Counted from the stretch's first letter, positions 26,001 through 36,570 are shown. The stretch is DNA of 64,000 nucleotides from Distichodus sexfasciatus (GCA_032718565.1 JAVGVS010000159.1:499901-563900), one strand, 5' to 3'. Translations and numbers: made by a program. The notes: generated from the letters alone by a model not told the origin.

Positions 26001-26214
26001 GCCACCGACCCACACATCTATTCATCCATCCATCAGAAATACGTCAGAAGAACCTGGTCATCTATCAATGTATCTATCTATCTCTGTCTGTCTGTCTGTC
26101 TGTCTGTCTATATATGTAGTAATCTAGCTATAATACAACATCAGAAGAACAAGAACTGTCTGTCTATCCATTTGATCATCCATCCATCCATCCATCCATC
26201 AGAAGATCCTGATC

Positions 26215-26278
<64 letters not shown>

Positions 26279-26287
26279 GTATATCTG

Positions 26288-26344
<57 letters not shown>

Positions 26345-29300
26345 GTAATAATCTAGCTATAATGCTACATCAGAAGAACCTAAACTGTCTGTTTATCTAT
26401 TCATTTATCCATCCATCCATCCATCCATCATTCAACCAATTCATCCTTCTATCCATCTATCAGAAACACATCAGAAGAACCTGGCTAGCTATTTATGTAT
26501 CCATCTCTGTCTGTCTATCTATACATGTAGTAATCTAGCTATAATACATCAGGAGAACCTGAACTCTATCTATCTATTCCTTTAACCATCCGTCCATTAT
26601 TTAATCAATTCATCTATCCATCCATTCATCCATCCCTCCTTTTCATCAAAATGTTTTAATGTATCAAGCACTTAAATCATCCATCTATCTGTTTTTCTAT
26701 TTTCATCTTGATTAGAACCTTACAGAATTGTGCATGATTAAAGATCCAGTTATACTGATGTTTGCACTTTAAAGCCTTAGGAATGATCTTGGGGCATCTA
26801 ATGGATAGCTGTGGCTACTGAATCACTGTATCATTATTTCACCGTAACACTATGACTAACTCTACTGACGTATCAACACCTGCGGCGACTGACGTCAGCC
26901 AGGGAAAAACCGTGTCAGCAGGCCATCTCTTTAAACCTTAACTTGATGGGGCAAAATAAGACATTATAGAGGTAAAAATCAGATTAGGTCTGAACAGGCT
27001 AAATGAACAAGCTGTGAAATGTGTGTTTGATACCTTTATAGAGCTCTTATTGTCTGATAATGGAAAACAAGTAAAGTGCTCGACCGTATTATGACTAATG
27101 AAACATGAATAAAACTGGGCTTGCTCCCGCATAATGTGTGTGGGTGCCCTGATGAGTTCTGACAGGTCAAGACTAATTTGAGCTTTTAGAAAAAAATCAA
27201 TAGACAATGAACCTTTTTGTCTCGCCCCTCTTTTTCTCCTCCCCCCTCTCTCTCCTTACACTCTCCCTTGGTCATATCTTCTTGGCAAGTTCATTACCGC
27301 CGCGGCTGCGCGTGCTATCCGTCCGGCTATGACCTGACGCGTCAGGTGATATTGCCGTTTTCCCCCACAAACTAATAAGATGAATTGTTGAGATGAATAA
27401 TTTACATTCTGCACTGACAACGTTACCTGTTCAGATTTCAAAAGAGAGAAGTTCACGACCCCATATTGAACTCAGAGGCTTACGGTGTCAGACGTTTTCG
27501 CAAGACCGAAGGGTATTGCCTCGTGCGCTATTGCGCTTCGTTACAAGTTGGCAAAGTCTTAAAGGTGAGGGCTTATTTCCGCTTTGAAGACAATGCATTC
27601 ATTATTTGTTCGTCATTACACTGATGTCATGCAGTGAATCCTTATTCTTGGGGACAAAACTGGGCAAAGCTTTCTCTGCTCCGTTTGCCTGCACGTGTAT
27701 ATTTTTACAAACTATTCTCTGTTTTAGTGCTGAGTACTTACTATAGCACCACTGTCTTTTTGTCTCTAAAGCACTGAGTCAGTACATGTCTCCCTGGCAA
27801 CTAAGTACAACAGGAAGTTATGCAAATACCAAGTGGAGCCTGACAAAGGTTTTCACATCCCCTGACCAGAGACACAGCAGAACTGAATGTCCTGTGGCAC
27901 ACAGATAGGCTACACTTTATTCCACACTTTGATGGGCTTTCCTCACCGAATATTAATTATTTCCTCCAGTTTAAGGGGCAAGAAACCCTCAATTCGGTCT
28001 TTTTGCGATGTTCACTATCACATACATCTTTCTTGGGACTGTAATTAATAATAGCATGTATTAATTACGCATTTAAGGCAAAATTATGAATTTTAGGTAG
28101 ATGGGCACCTTTGGTACACAGTGATTTCTATTTAGGACGTCACTCATATGAAGGTCCAGTTTTGTTTATCTTCATGTCTTTGTTCACCACAACAAATTTT
28201 CAGAGTTGGGATGAAGGGTGGGGTGAGGGGTTGTGCCCCTTTAATACTCTTTTGGTCATTAAAGTGAGAATTCACGACGGACACTTCACTGCACTGTTTT
28301 TTTAAAGCCTTTATTGCTCCACTGACCTATTCTTCCCCCTGTTTGCCAGTGAGGTCATTTCAAGCTTGCATCCACTTACAAAAATAGGGATAAGAAAGCA
28401 GGTTAACTCTGTGATCTGGCACCATTTCCCGACCCATACTGTGGCATTTGGTCCGACATTAGACTATAAATGTTATAAAAGCCCCAGCAGGAATGAATGA
28501 AGCAATAAAAGAAGCCGCATATCTCTTCGGCTCCCATCTGCAGCTGTGCACTCCCCCTTTCCTAGCAGCTTGTGCTCATTAGTCCTCCCAACATAAACGA
28601 AAGTCCTGAACTTAGTCCTAAATCCCCCCCACCCACATCCTCCCAAGTAAATACTACTTGACCTGCATCCGTTTATAGCGCGTGCAGTCTGACTTCTGGA
28701 TTCGTTCCATGAACTTGCGACACTTTGTAGTGCACTAAGCAAGCTGAACTGTCCAAATAGTCAGATGCTGTTTAGCTCAAAGGTCAAAATAGGGTTAAAA
28801 GGACTTACATGTATAACCTAGTATTCTAAAATCTGACTGGCAGAGCGGGTTGAAAGCGCCCAGACAAATATGCATTGTCCAATCAGAAGTCCTTAAAAAA
28901 ACCTAAAGTATCTAGAAGAAAGCTCTGAAAGTTGGGCATTTTCCCCAAGAAAAAACGCTTAAAAGATGCATTTAGTTATTCTGAATAAGTGAAAGGAGGT
29001 AATCAAGCATCACTAAGGTGCCAAAAGGGATCACTTTGAGTGATGCCATAAAATAACCATTTTTCCCCATGAAAGACCTTTTTATTATGCACCATCACCT
29101 TTTCTCCATAACGAATCTTTCAAATGGAAGGTTTTGGAGCAATTAAAGGGTCTGCAAGGAGCCCTACGCTCTAGCACGCTCCCTTTTTAGGAACCTTGAC
29201 GTGTTTCGAGGGCACGTTAAGCAACGTTAAGACGTTTTAGAGACGCAGCGAATCTGCATCCGCGACCGAGATGGCAAAGATTGCAAAGAACGCCGTTTTT

Positions 29301-29574
29301 TTTTTCCTCTCGCAGCAACCGGCGACCGCGCGTGCACGCGGGAAGAGGTGCGAATAAAAGATGCAGCGCGTGACGGTGCAACAATGTAACGAAAAGGCGC
29401 GAGCGCTTGTTTCTCTCATTAATTTGTCGATTAATCGCCGGTTAATCGCTACTTACAGGGGCTGTTGGAGGAGAAGCGCGCTCTCCTCGGCGAATACGAC
29501 TCGTTCTGATCCAGTTCGTACGCCGCGGATGCGAGGAGCACGAGCAGCAGCAAAAGTCCGGTCCTTAGCGGCAT
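22816..29574 (-). CDS. stc1: stanniocalcin-1 precursor, four exons
   Basis: Stanniocalcin-1 is a secreted glycoprotein hormone. In fish it is made by the corpuscles of Stannius and limits calcium uptake at the gill; the receptor is not firmly established. Joining 29574-29457, 24066-23924, 23768-23557 and 23098-22816 gives 756 nt, a 251-residue frame with TAA. Residues 1-18 form a hydrophobic signal peptide. RRAR at 30-33 is a likely pro-peptide cleavage site before FSSNSP, the fish mature start. There are 11 cysteines (45, 54, 59, 65, 74, 98, 114, 128, 135, 170, 202); Cys202 is the expected interchain disulfide residue. N62-S-T is the conserved glycosylation site, and a second sequon is N246-V-S. 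The WRW at 217-219 and the basic tail are typical of fish STC1. Exons 2 and 3 are 143 and 212 nt, with phases as in human STC1. No defects are seen. Confidence 0.96.
23557..23768 (-). CDS. stc1: stc1 coding exon 3
   Basis: Acceptor TTTTCCAG (AG at 23770-23769) and donor GTAGAG (23556-23551) bound 212 nt. It starts GKAFVKESLKC and encodes the STC core with Cys98, 114, 128 and 135, ending at the split Arg158 codon. Confidence 0.95.
23924..24066 (-). CDS. stc1: stc1 coding exon 2
   Basis: Acceptor TTGTTGCAG (AG at 24068-24067) and donor GTATGA (23923-23918) bound 143 nt. It encodes residues 40-87, including Cys45, 54, 59, 65 and 74 and the N-glycosylation site N62-S-T, ending FDTQ in phase 0. 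Confidence 0.95.
24271..24282 (-). promoter_or_regulatory. candidate CTCF binding site in stc1 intron 1
   Basis: GCCCTCTAGTGG is an exact reverse-complement match to the core consensus CCASYAGRKGGC. It lies outside the nearby hAT MITE. A one-mismatch version (GCTCTCTAGTGG) lies inside the MITE at about 24553-24564. Inference from motif only. Confidence 0.4.
24431..24615. mobile_element. hAT MITE in stc1 intron 1
   Basis: The element starts TAGGGGTG, carries ATCGATGCATCGCGATGCAG and ends AAACCTTTA, a decayed inverted repeat. It is bounded by a perfect 8-bp target duplication CAGTTCAG (24423-24430 and 24616-24623), as expected for hAT transposition. The same sequence forms the right end of the 520-bp element at 53613-54132. 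Confidence 0.85.
25283..25303. repeat. (GT)n microsatellite
   Basis: A short uninterrupted TG tract lies in stc1 intron 1. Confidence 0.85.
25995..26690. repeat. compound tetranucleotide microsatellite in stc1 intron 1
   Basis: Arrays of ATCT, CTGT and CATC units, the longest at about 26215-26343, alternate with a diverged higher-order unit that repeats the phrase TAATCTAGCTATAAT (near 26110, 26348 and 26530) followed by CATCAGAAGAACCT-like text. The block is thus both a microsatellite and a local tandem duplication. Confidence 0.9.
26890..26897. promoter_or_regulatory. full cAMP response element in stc1 intron 1
   Basis: TGACGTCA, the complete palindromic CREB/ATF consensus, lies in CTGACGTCAG. 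STC1 expression is cAMP-responsive in some mammalian cells, which makes the site plausible; function here is not shown. Confidence 0.45.
27285..27560. promoter_or_regulatory. CpG-rich intronic patch with 16-bp palindrome
   Basis: A locally GC- and CpG-rich block (CCGCCGCGGCTGCGCG at its start) contains the perfect palindrome ACCTGACGCGTCAGGT at 27332-27347. The palindrome includes inverted TGACG half-sites and abuts a CAGGTG E-box. It could be an enhancer or alternative promoter of stc1. Confidence 0.4.
29010..29165. repeat. degenerate interspersed repeat
   Basis: The text CAAAAGGGATCACTTTGAGTGATGCCATAAAATAACC with a later AAATGGAAGGTTTTGG resembles a common fish MITE built on GGGTTCTTT/AAGAACC arms. 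It is strongly diverged and lies just 3' of stc1 exon 1. Confidence 0.4.
29457..29574 (-). CDS. stc1: stc1 coding exon 1
   Basis: It encodes residues 1-39: the start methionine, the signal peptide MPLRTGLLLLLVLLASAA, the acidic pro-segment and RRAR. It ends CCC T, followed by the donor GTAAGT (29456-29451), leaving a one-base codon start that joins exon 2 CG to make Ser40. The ATG lies inside a CpG-rich block. Confidence 0.93.
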
Positions 29575-29798
29575 CTCCCTCGGCGAATTCGCGGTTTAAC
29601 GAGAACGAGGAGGATGAAGGTGATGGTGATGATGATGAAGATGAAGGTTTGCCCTGGCCCGGAACGATGAGAGAGATTTTTTTTTACGTCGTTCTCCCCG
29701 CGATCATCAAGGCTCTGTGGCGCTCCGCGGCTCGCGTGCGTGCGTGTGATTTCCTCGCCGGTTTCTCCTCGCGTGCATGACACGAGCGCAGGTCGCCG

Positions 29799-29806
29799 TT
29801 TATATA
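29799..29806 (-). promoter_or_regulatory. stc1 TATA box
   Basis: The minus strand reads TATATAAA, 225 bp upstream of the stc1 ATG, in front of the CpG-rich exon 1 block (about 29220-29800). A start site about 25-30 bp downstream (near 29770) would give a 5' UTR of about 200 nt, a normal size for this gene. Confidence 0.65.
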
Positions 29807-30492
29807 TGTATGCATGAACATCACGAGCCCGCGACTTAGCCCAATCACAACACAGCATCCCCTGCATTACAATGTACATCCCAAAACTTTTTTTCTAACC
29901 CCCCCACCATCGCTTATGCACCCAGCGTGCAGCCTCCTGTCACCGATCCGTGTAAATCTCAAACTCCCCACTCGCCCCCCTCCCCACTCCCTCGCCTCCC
30001 CGTATCGTTTTTGCTGTCTCATTTAAGACGACAAATATTGTTGCAACCTTAAACTGTTGTTTTAAACAAATCTAGTCTTTGGTGTGCTCCACCGTTTTAA
30101 AGATACTTCTATCGGTACTCCAATTATATCATTCAAGTTCAAATGAAAAGATTATGCGACCTGTTCGATGCATAATTTCATACATTTAATGCAACCTATC
30201 CCATGCATGCACTTTATGCAACTCAAATGCATGTGTGCACGTAATTTAGAATATTTCTTGATGCACGTAACAGTTTGCAAGTGTCCTTTGCCCAGACATC
30301 TTTTATATGCAAAGGGTCTTATTTTATCATGAACAGCTTCTATTATCATGAAAAGGTTTCTCCCTAACAGCAGTGTTGACTTTCTTTTATCCAAATCTTC
30401 TCAAGGGGTGTAAACTTGCAGCTTAATTCATTATTGCTCTTAGCAAATAAGTGCATTTATTTTTCGGAATCCCTTTGTTTAAGCTGGTAATC

Positions 30493-30759
30493 CACGTGCT
30501 GCGTTTCGCGGACGCAGGAGGTTTTGCGTTTCTAGTCAAATATACGCTGTTATTGGACGTCGCTGAAAAATAACATTTAACGTCATTCAAATGACTCGGA
30601 TTTTGTTTTTATTATCGCGCTGGCATTTTGCTGAACCGTCCTGCTATACAGGCACCATTGTTTTGGAATTCTCTCAAACGGCGAGATAAACTGGCGCGGT
30701 TTAATGAGATAAAAAACGGAGGCTTGCCACTGTTGACTCTCTCTCTCTCTGTCTCTCTG

Positions 30760-30793
<34 letters not shown>

Positions 30794-30840
30794 TCTCAGG
30801 GGACGGTTGGCTCGCGCGCACCGGCCTCCGGGCGCACGTG
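30493..30840. promoter_or_regulatory. two CACGTG motifs upstream of stc1
   Basis: CACGTG occurs at 30493-30498 and 30835-30840, the second inside GCGCACGTGCGG. This is both an E-box and, on either strand, the hypoxia-response core ACGTG. Mammalian STC1 is a HIF-1 target; the link here is inference. Confidence 0.35.
30738..30793. repeat. (CT)n-(CA)n compound microsatellite
   Basis: A CTCTCTGT/CTCT tract runs directly into (CA)n. The minus strand is therefore (TG)n then (AG)n, upstream of stc1. Confidence 0.9.
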
Positions 30841-33569
30841 CGGTTGCGCACGCCTCCCGGTGAACAATGTTCATGTCTATGACAAGGAGGGAGAACTTTT
30901 TATATATATAAACGGTCTTTTCCGGTGCACACGGTAATCGGATAGGTCTGGAATCCCGTAGTTTACTTACCGGATAACTGATGCGTCAGTAACATGAATA
31001 GAACTTTGTCAGTGCTGCCAGTCTTACAGTTTGCATAGCCATACACCACTGTGACCTTCCCAAATTCCATGATGTAGCCAAACACTGCTGATGACTTTGG
31101 AGGAACAGGACAGTGTAGGGCCTTTCCGATGTGTGGCACAGAAAGGTACGGTACGGTAGGCTTTGAAAAGAGTTCTTAAAGATACAGAATGTTTTCCCAT
31201 TGCATTTATCTTCCATTAAATACGTACACAAACATTGGCGGTTAAAACGCTTATACTTGTCACATTAATAAACACACCGGTATATACTGTACATGTAACT
31301 GACCTTCGGTGAGAAACAAAAGACTTTTATTAATCCAAATAGCATCCAGCATGTGTTCAGCTTGAATCCAAGCCAACCGTTAAACCTTGTCAACTCACTG
31401 TTTATAGCAAGACACAAACACTTTGGTGCATATAGGATTCAAGTTTCATTCTTAAATATATGGATAGGGTTTTCTACACTGTCTTTGTATTACTGCAAGT
31501 TGAACTAAAACCAAAGGCAGATGCTGAGAGTAAATGAAAGTGAAAATTTGAACGATAGTTTATGAAAACTGTGTTTATTCATCACAATTCATTGTGGAAT
31601 ACTTAAGAGTAAAAATGTTAACTCACTATACACTTCTTTATAAATGCCTACTTTAGGAATGCCTGTGGTTACTGACTGGTGCTACCTTTTTGAATAAAAA
31701 GTCTTGCATATTTACGTACATGGAAATTTTGATTCAGCACCTGTAGTTTTTTATGCCTAATACAGGTTGACTGAGTTTGTGGATCTCCTTGAATGTATAT
31801 TGCATTTGAAGAATAAGCTTAATGCTGTTACATTAAGCTATTACAGTAGTGTAGATTGAATGTAGATTAGCCATGAAGTAAATGAAGACAGAGGCCCATC
31901 ATGTTATGTTACCCTGGGCCAGACATAAGTCTTGTGAATTTACTGCATTTCAAATTAATACATTTACCTCATGAAAAAACACGAGTCAATAAGGTCAGAG
32001 AGCCAGAAAGCAAAGGAAGACATCAGGAAAGTTCGTAATTGCACATGCAGTTATGTATGTGCATACAATTAAAGCATTTGGTTATTTAATAAAGCTGTGA
32101 TTATTTAACATTAAGTACACTTATAATTCTGGAAAGTATTTCAAGCATGGATTTATATTGCAGAATATTAGTAGTTGGTCATAACTATCTTTTGCTTTAC
32201 ATTTTTTGCCTCAACTTATTCAAATATGGCTCAGAGGATAGAGGTCTGTATAAAAATAAACAAGTCTTCATAACGTCATCAAGCCCAGTATAAATGTTCA
32301 TTGTTGAACACGGATCACATCAAAGGACCTTCCAGCTAGAGTATATTTTCCTTTCTGACCAAAAACACTCTCGGGATTGCCTGTACTGCCAAACATCACT
32401 ACACAGTGTAACAGTATAACAACAGTTAATGCACTTGATCGCCACTAAATGCTTATTTCAGATAAGAAATGACAGTGCTGTTCAAACTGGTGAAAATAAA
32501 TGACAAACTGGCACTGAGAAAGTTTTTGGTTCCCCCCTGTAAAACTCTTTGGTTATGGGTGCATAAACCCGCCCCTTACTTTCTCTCAGATGACTCATTT
32601 GTCCAAGAAGATGCACATTTACCAAGTAATTTAGGCCTTGAGATTTAGCCTTCAAAAGGAGCATTATGCTTTAATCCACAACATTGTTGGGCAGGACTCA
32701 AATTGGTAAAGTTGCAAACAATACATAAAAAGTAACAGACTTATTAACATAAATGTGTATTAAAATTATCTTCTATTCAACATACCCAGCAATATCCCTT
32801 TAGAAACTCTTTCAGTATTCATAATTCCACAGCAGCTCCTTGTTAACCATGTGCTAATAACATTAGTGGCTTTGTTACACCCCCAAGGTCTCTAGGGAAG
32901 CATCGACTTTCTTACAAATGAAATGATTGCAAAAATGTACCCTGTGGTGGCATCTCAAATGAATAAATGTTGGCTTTGACAACCTGAGCACCCATGTTCC
33001 TTAATTGCATCTGTTGTAATTAGAGACCATGGTTATGCTACTTTGCAAAAAGGCAATGATTGTGCCAGCTACACAGCTCCTGCAGACGGTGGATTCCTTT
33101 GTGACAAGAAATGTGTGAGGGTTCCTTGATTCCCAGAGAGGTTAATGCAAAGAACAAGGTTTCAAGATTCCATTCCTCAAACAGTTTAATACAGTTTAAT
33201 TAATACAACACTTGAGTCATGCTCATTAAAGCTTCTACAAACTGCAGTTAGGTTGATTTCACACCTCTTACATCTAGGCCTACATTTCCCGCTACAGTGC
33301 CTTTAAACATCTGTGCATCATATCAATTTCAGAAATTGTGAAGAGTTTGTTGAAAGTTTAATCTTTCTTTGTTGGCTCCAATGTGAATTCTCTCCTTGAT
33401 GTCACCCCATGTAGACAGATAGGATTCAAGCCAGTATTCTGATTTCTCACCTCAAAGGGGTAGAAATGATCCTGTAAAATCCAATTTTCTGCAAGAGTGA
33501 CTTCTGCAGACTGTGGATTGTGGCAAGAGCCTGTGCACATTGTGGGGGACTGTCAGATTAAAGCACTGA

Positions 33570-33720
33570 TCGGGGTGATGGTGGCATACTGGTAATACTT
33601 GGCTGGGAGGCGGAAAATGGATTCGAGGTCACTGGTTCAGTCCAGACTGAGTGCATCCTACCTCATACACTACCATTTGGACAGGCTTATAGCAAGTCTA
33701 CATTCTGTGCTAACATAGGA
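33570..33720 (+). repeat. degenerate tRNA-derived SINE
   Basis: GGCATACTGGTAATACTTGGC resembles an A box region and GGTTCAGTCC a B box. The body is strongly diverged. Confidence 0.4.
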
Positions 33721-34252
33721 GGACCAAGATTGAGAAATCTGAAATGGTGTAGTATATAGAGATGTACATCACTTTAGACTCAATGAAGAGTCTGTCATTT
33801 GCAATTAATATGCTGAAATGCCACTTACTGCATTTCTACATAAACATTTAACGAATGTCCCAATTGGTAGAAATGGAACCTTTGCTACCAATGGTTTGTT
33901 ATTTCGTGTACTCATGAAGTTAAACCTCTGCAGCCAGTGGACCGTGTTTGTTCCAACAATGCACCAGAAGCAAATACACCACTGAGTAACTGCAGTGAGC
34001 TTCAAGGTGTTTTAAGATTCATATGATTGTATAACCAAATAAAGTGATGCAGCGCTATCGCAACGCTCAGCTTGATGGTGTATTTATTCAGCGTCTTGTC
34101 GTCAGGTTTAACTGTTGGTTTAGGTAAAGTTCTCTTAAACCATCTCATAACAATCGCTTACCCCGTCTGACCATCTAAAGTTTAATAAGCAATGGTGTGG
34201 AATAAAATATTTGAGGTGTATTAGAGCTTTGTATTTAAACGTTTATAATGTA

Positions 34253-34806
34253 CACTACCAGTCAAAAGTTTGGACACACCTTCCCATTCAATGTTTTTTC
34301 TTTATTTTCATTACTATTTACATTGTAGATTCTCACTAAAGGCATCAAAACTATGAATGAACTGTGTAAAGGCTATATGACCCAGAAGGAGAGTGATGGA
34401 GTGCTGCGCCAGATGGCCTGGCCTCCACAGTCACCCGACCTAAACCCAATCGAGATGGTTTGGGATGCGATGGACCGCAGAGTGAAGGCAAAAGGGCCAA
34501 CAACTGCTCAGCATCTCTGGGAACTCCTTCAAGACTGTTGGAAAACCATTTCAGGTGACTACCTCATGAAGCTCATTGAGAGAATGCCAAGAGTGTGCAA
34601 AGCAGTGATCAAAGCAAAGGGTGGCTATTTTCAAGAATCTAAGATATAAAACATGTTTTGGGTTAATTCACACTTTTTGTTTACTACATAATTCCATATG
34701 TGTTCATTCATAGTGCCTTCAGTGAGAATCTACAATGTAAATAGTCATGATAATAAAGAATAAAAGCTTGAATGGAAAGGTGTGTCCAAACTTTTGACTG
34801 GTAGTG
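34253..34806 (+). mobile_element. internally deleted Tc1/mariner transposon
   Basis: The ends CACTACCAGTCAAAAGTTTG and its reverse complement form inverted repeats of about 85 bp, each flanked by TA (34251-34252 and 34807-34808), the Tc1/mariner target duplication. At 554 bp the element is about a third of full length. Confidence 0.93.
34353..34649 (+). pseudogene. Tc1 transposase C-terminal remnant
   Basis: The frame keeps the C-terminal part of a Tc1-family DDE transposase, including SPDLNPIEMVWD, whose glutamate is the third catalytic acid, and the QHLWELLQDCW-like region. The DNA-binding domain and the first two catalytic aspartates are deleted. The 98-codon frame appears open by joining the left inverted repeat to the tail, so it cannot encode an active enzyme. 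Confidence 0.9.
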
Positions 34807-34808
34807 TA

Positions 34809-35980
34809 CGGGTCTAATTAGGATATACATCAAGACCTTTTACTGTAAGTGGAGGAAACATCTGGGAGTTTGTCAGATCAGGAATTGTCTGTAATTCCTG
34901 TCAGAAGTCTGTAATTAGGGCCAATTTTACTTTACTACCTTAATTTGCACAACAACAGGCATATCTATGTATGTGTGTATATACTGTAGGTAAGAGTGTG
35001 TGAGAGTAAGAGTGTGTGAGTGTATTTTGGAGGTATAGAGTCACAGTGGACTGTGTGTATTGGTATATATGGGTATATCGGTGTAAGGGTGTGAGTGTGG
35101 CTTTGTCTCAGGTTATGGGGAGTGTGTGTGGGTGTGAGGATTTTGTGGTGTGTGTATAGGTGTGTGTGTATATCTATGGGAAAGAGCAAGCTATTTGGTT
35201 GGTATGTGTGTGTGTTTATGTGGGTATAATTGAGTGTTTTTTCCTGTGGTTACTGTGTGTGTGTGTGTGTTAATATATCACGGTATACAGGTGTAAGTGT
35301 GTGGTAATGTGGTTTTGTATAGAGGTAGGGAGTCCCTGGCTTGTGTGTGTGTGTGTAATAATGAGCATGTGTGCTTTTTTGTGGTTATGATGTATGTGTT
35401 TTTGGAATATGTGTGTGTGTGATATAGGTAGATTTAGTGTGTGTTTATATGGGTATCAATGTGCTGGGTTTTTCCTGTGATTATGTGTGTGTGTTGATGT
35501 GTGTGTCTATATGGGTAAGAGAGCATGAGTGGGATTTTTGTGTGGGAACGGAGTCTCTCTGTGTGGTGTGTGTGTATACGTGCGAGAGCTGGGTTCACAA
35601 GCAGGGCAAAATGGCCACTGTAAGTGAGTGGCAGATTTGCATGATTTTGCATCAGGGGTTTTTTAAACTAAATCTCAGATTACCGTCCGCTTTGCATCAC
35701 ACTCGTTGTCTGCGGTTCATCTCACAGGGTCAATCCCAATGACAACAGGCCTGACTTCATCACTGTAAAGGGCAATCTCTTTCTCTCTCTCTCGAAACTG
35801 AAGTGTAGAAACTCTCATTGACCTCATCAAATTATGATGTTTGGTAATTTGTTGAACACTTTCCCCCAAATGTGTGTTTGTAATCCTCATCTTAAAAAAT
35901 TGTGTTCAGTGCCAGCCAAAAAACAACAACAAAAAAAACATAAAATAATAAAAATTATTGATTTGATTTAATATTGATTT
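34809..35980. repeat. GT-rich imperfect minisatellite region
   Basis: From about 34965 to 35590 the strand is dominated by GTGTGTG, TATATGGGTAT and TGTGAG phrases in imperfect repetition, with no gene. The remainder is AT-rich. Confidence 0.75.
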
Positions 35981-35984
35981 ATTC

Positions 35985-36154
35985 TCTCATTTTCACTCTC
36001 TTATTCTCTCATTCAGCTTTATTCACTCTTTCTCTCTCTGGTTCATTGAAACATAATTGCGTTTGGAGGACAACATGAGAAAGATGAGTAAAATACTGCT
36101 TATCAAATAATAATATCATGAACATGATCGTTAAGCCTTGGTCTCTCATCTTTC

Positions 36155-36188
<34 letters not shown>

Positions 36189-36395
36189 CTTTGGGATGTA
36201 ATTGTGTTTGTTGAACTACATAAGAAAGATGAATAAATACTCCTTATTAAATAACATATGTCAAGAAGTCTTTCTCTCATTCATCTTTATTCTCTCTCTC
36301 TCGGCTTCATTGGGAAGCTATTGTGTTTTGTGGGACACCATGAGAAATACTCCTTATTTAAATAATAGATGTCAAAGACGTGATCAGATGAAGTC
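35985..36395. repeat. three-copy tandem repeat with (CT)n spacers
   Basis: Three diverged units begin at about 36041, 36186 and 36305, sharing TTCATTGGGAA-like, ATTGTGTTTG, ACATGAGAAAGATGAATAAA and ACTCCTTATTAAATAA blocks. Each is preceded by a CTCTCTCTCT tract. Unit spacing is about 145 and 119 bp. Confidence 0.8.
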
Positions 36396-36540
36396 TAACT
36401 TATCTTTTTATTGAATCATTTTATCGAGCTCCACATAATCCGATTTGAAAGAACCCAACAGTGTAATTACACTAGTGTCCACTAGAGGGTTTGAGGAGTC
36501 TGAGCAGTGTGTATCGATAAGCTACAGGTAAGACATGTTG

Positions 36541-36570
<30 letters not shown>
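36541..36570. repeat. (CA)n microsatellite
   Basis: About 14 CA units. Confidence 0.95.

Larger units (their letters stand above)
24067..29456 (-). other. stc1 intron 1
   Basis: The 5.4-kb intron has canonical GT-AG ends. It holds a 185-bp hAT MITE, a CTCF-type motif, a long tetranucleotide microsatellite, a full CRE, a CpG-rich patch with a 16-bp palindrome and a degenerate repeat at about 29010-29165. Intron 2 (23769-23923) and intron 3 (23099-23556) are short and unremarkable. Confidence 0.9.
29807..34250. other. stc1 upstream region, no gene seen
   Basis: The first 1.2 kb is partly CpG-rich (30480-30560 and 30800-30870), with two CACGTG motifs and a (CT)n(CA)n tract. The rest is AT-rich. 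The stretch at about 32860-33150 is compositionally balanced and could be conserved non-coding DNA. No exons are recognisable. Confidence 0.55.

Noticed and set aside
26040..26690. Regularly spaced repeats as a possible CRISPR array
   Set aside because: They are simple tetranucleotide repeats in a vertebrate intron with no unique spacers.
34965..35652. Thr/His-rich minus-strand frames
   Set aside because: They are translations of the GT-rich minisatellite, not genes.
36481..36492. CTCF-like CCACTAGAGGGT
   Set aside because: It differs from the consensus at the last core base and is not better than other near matches expected by chance.
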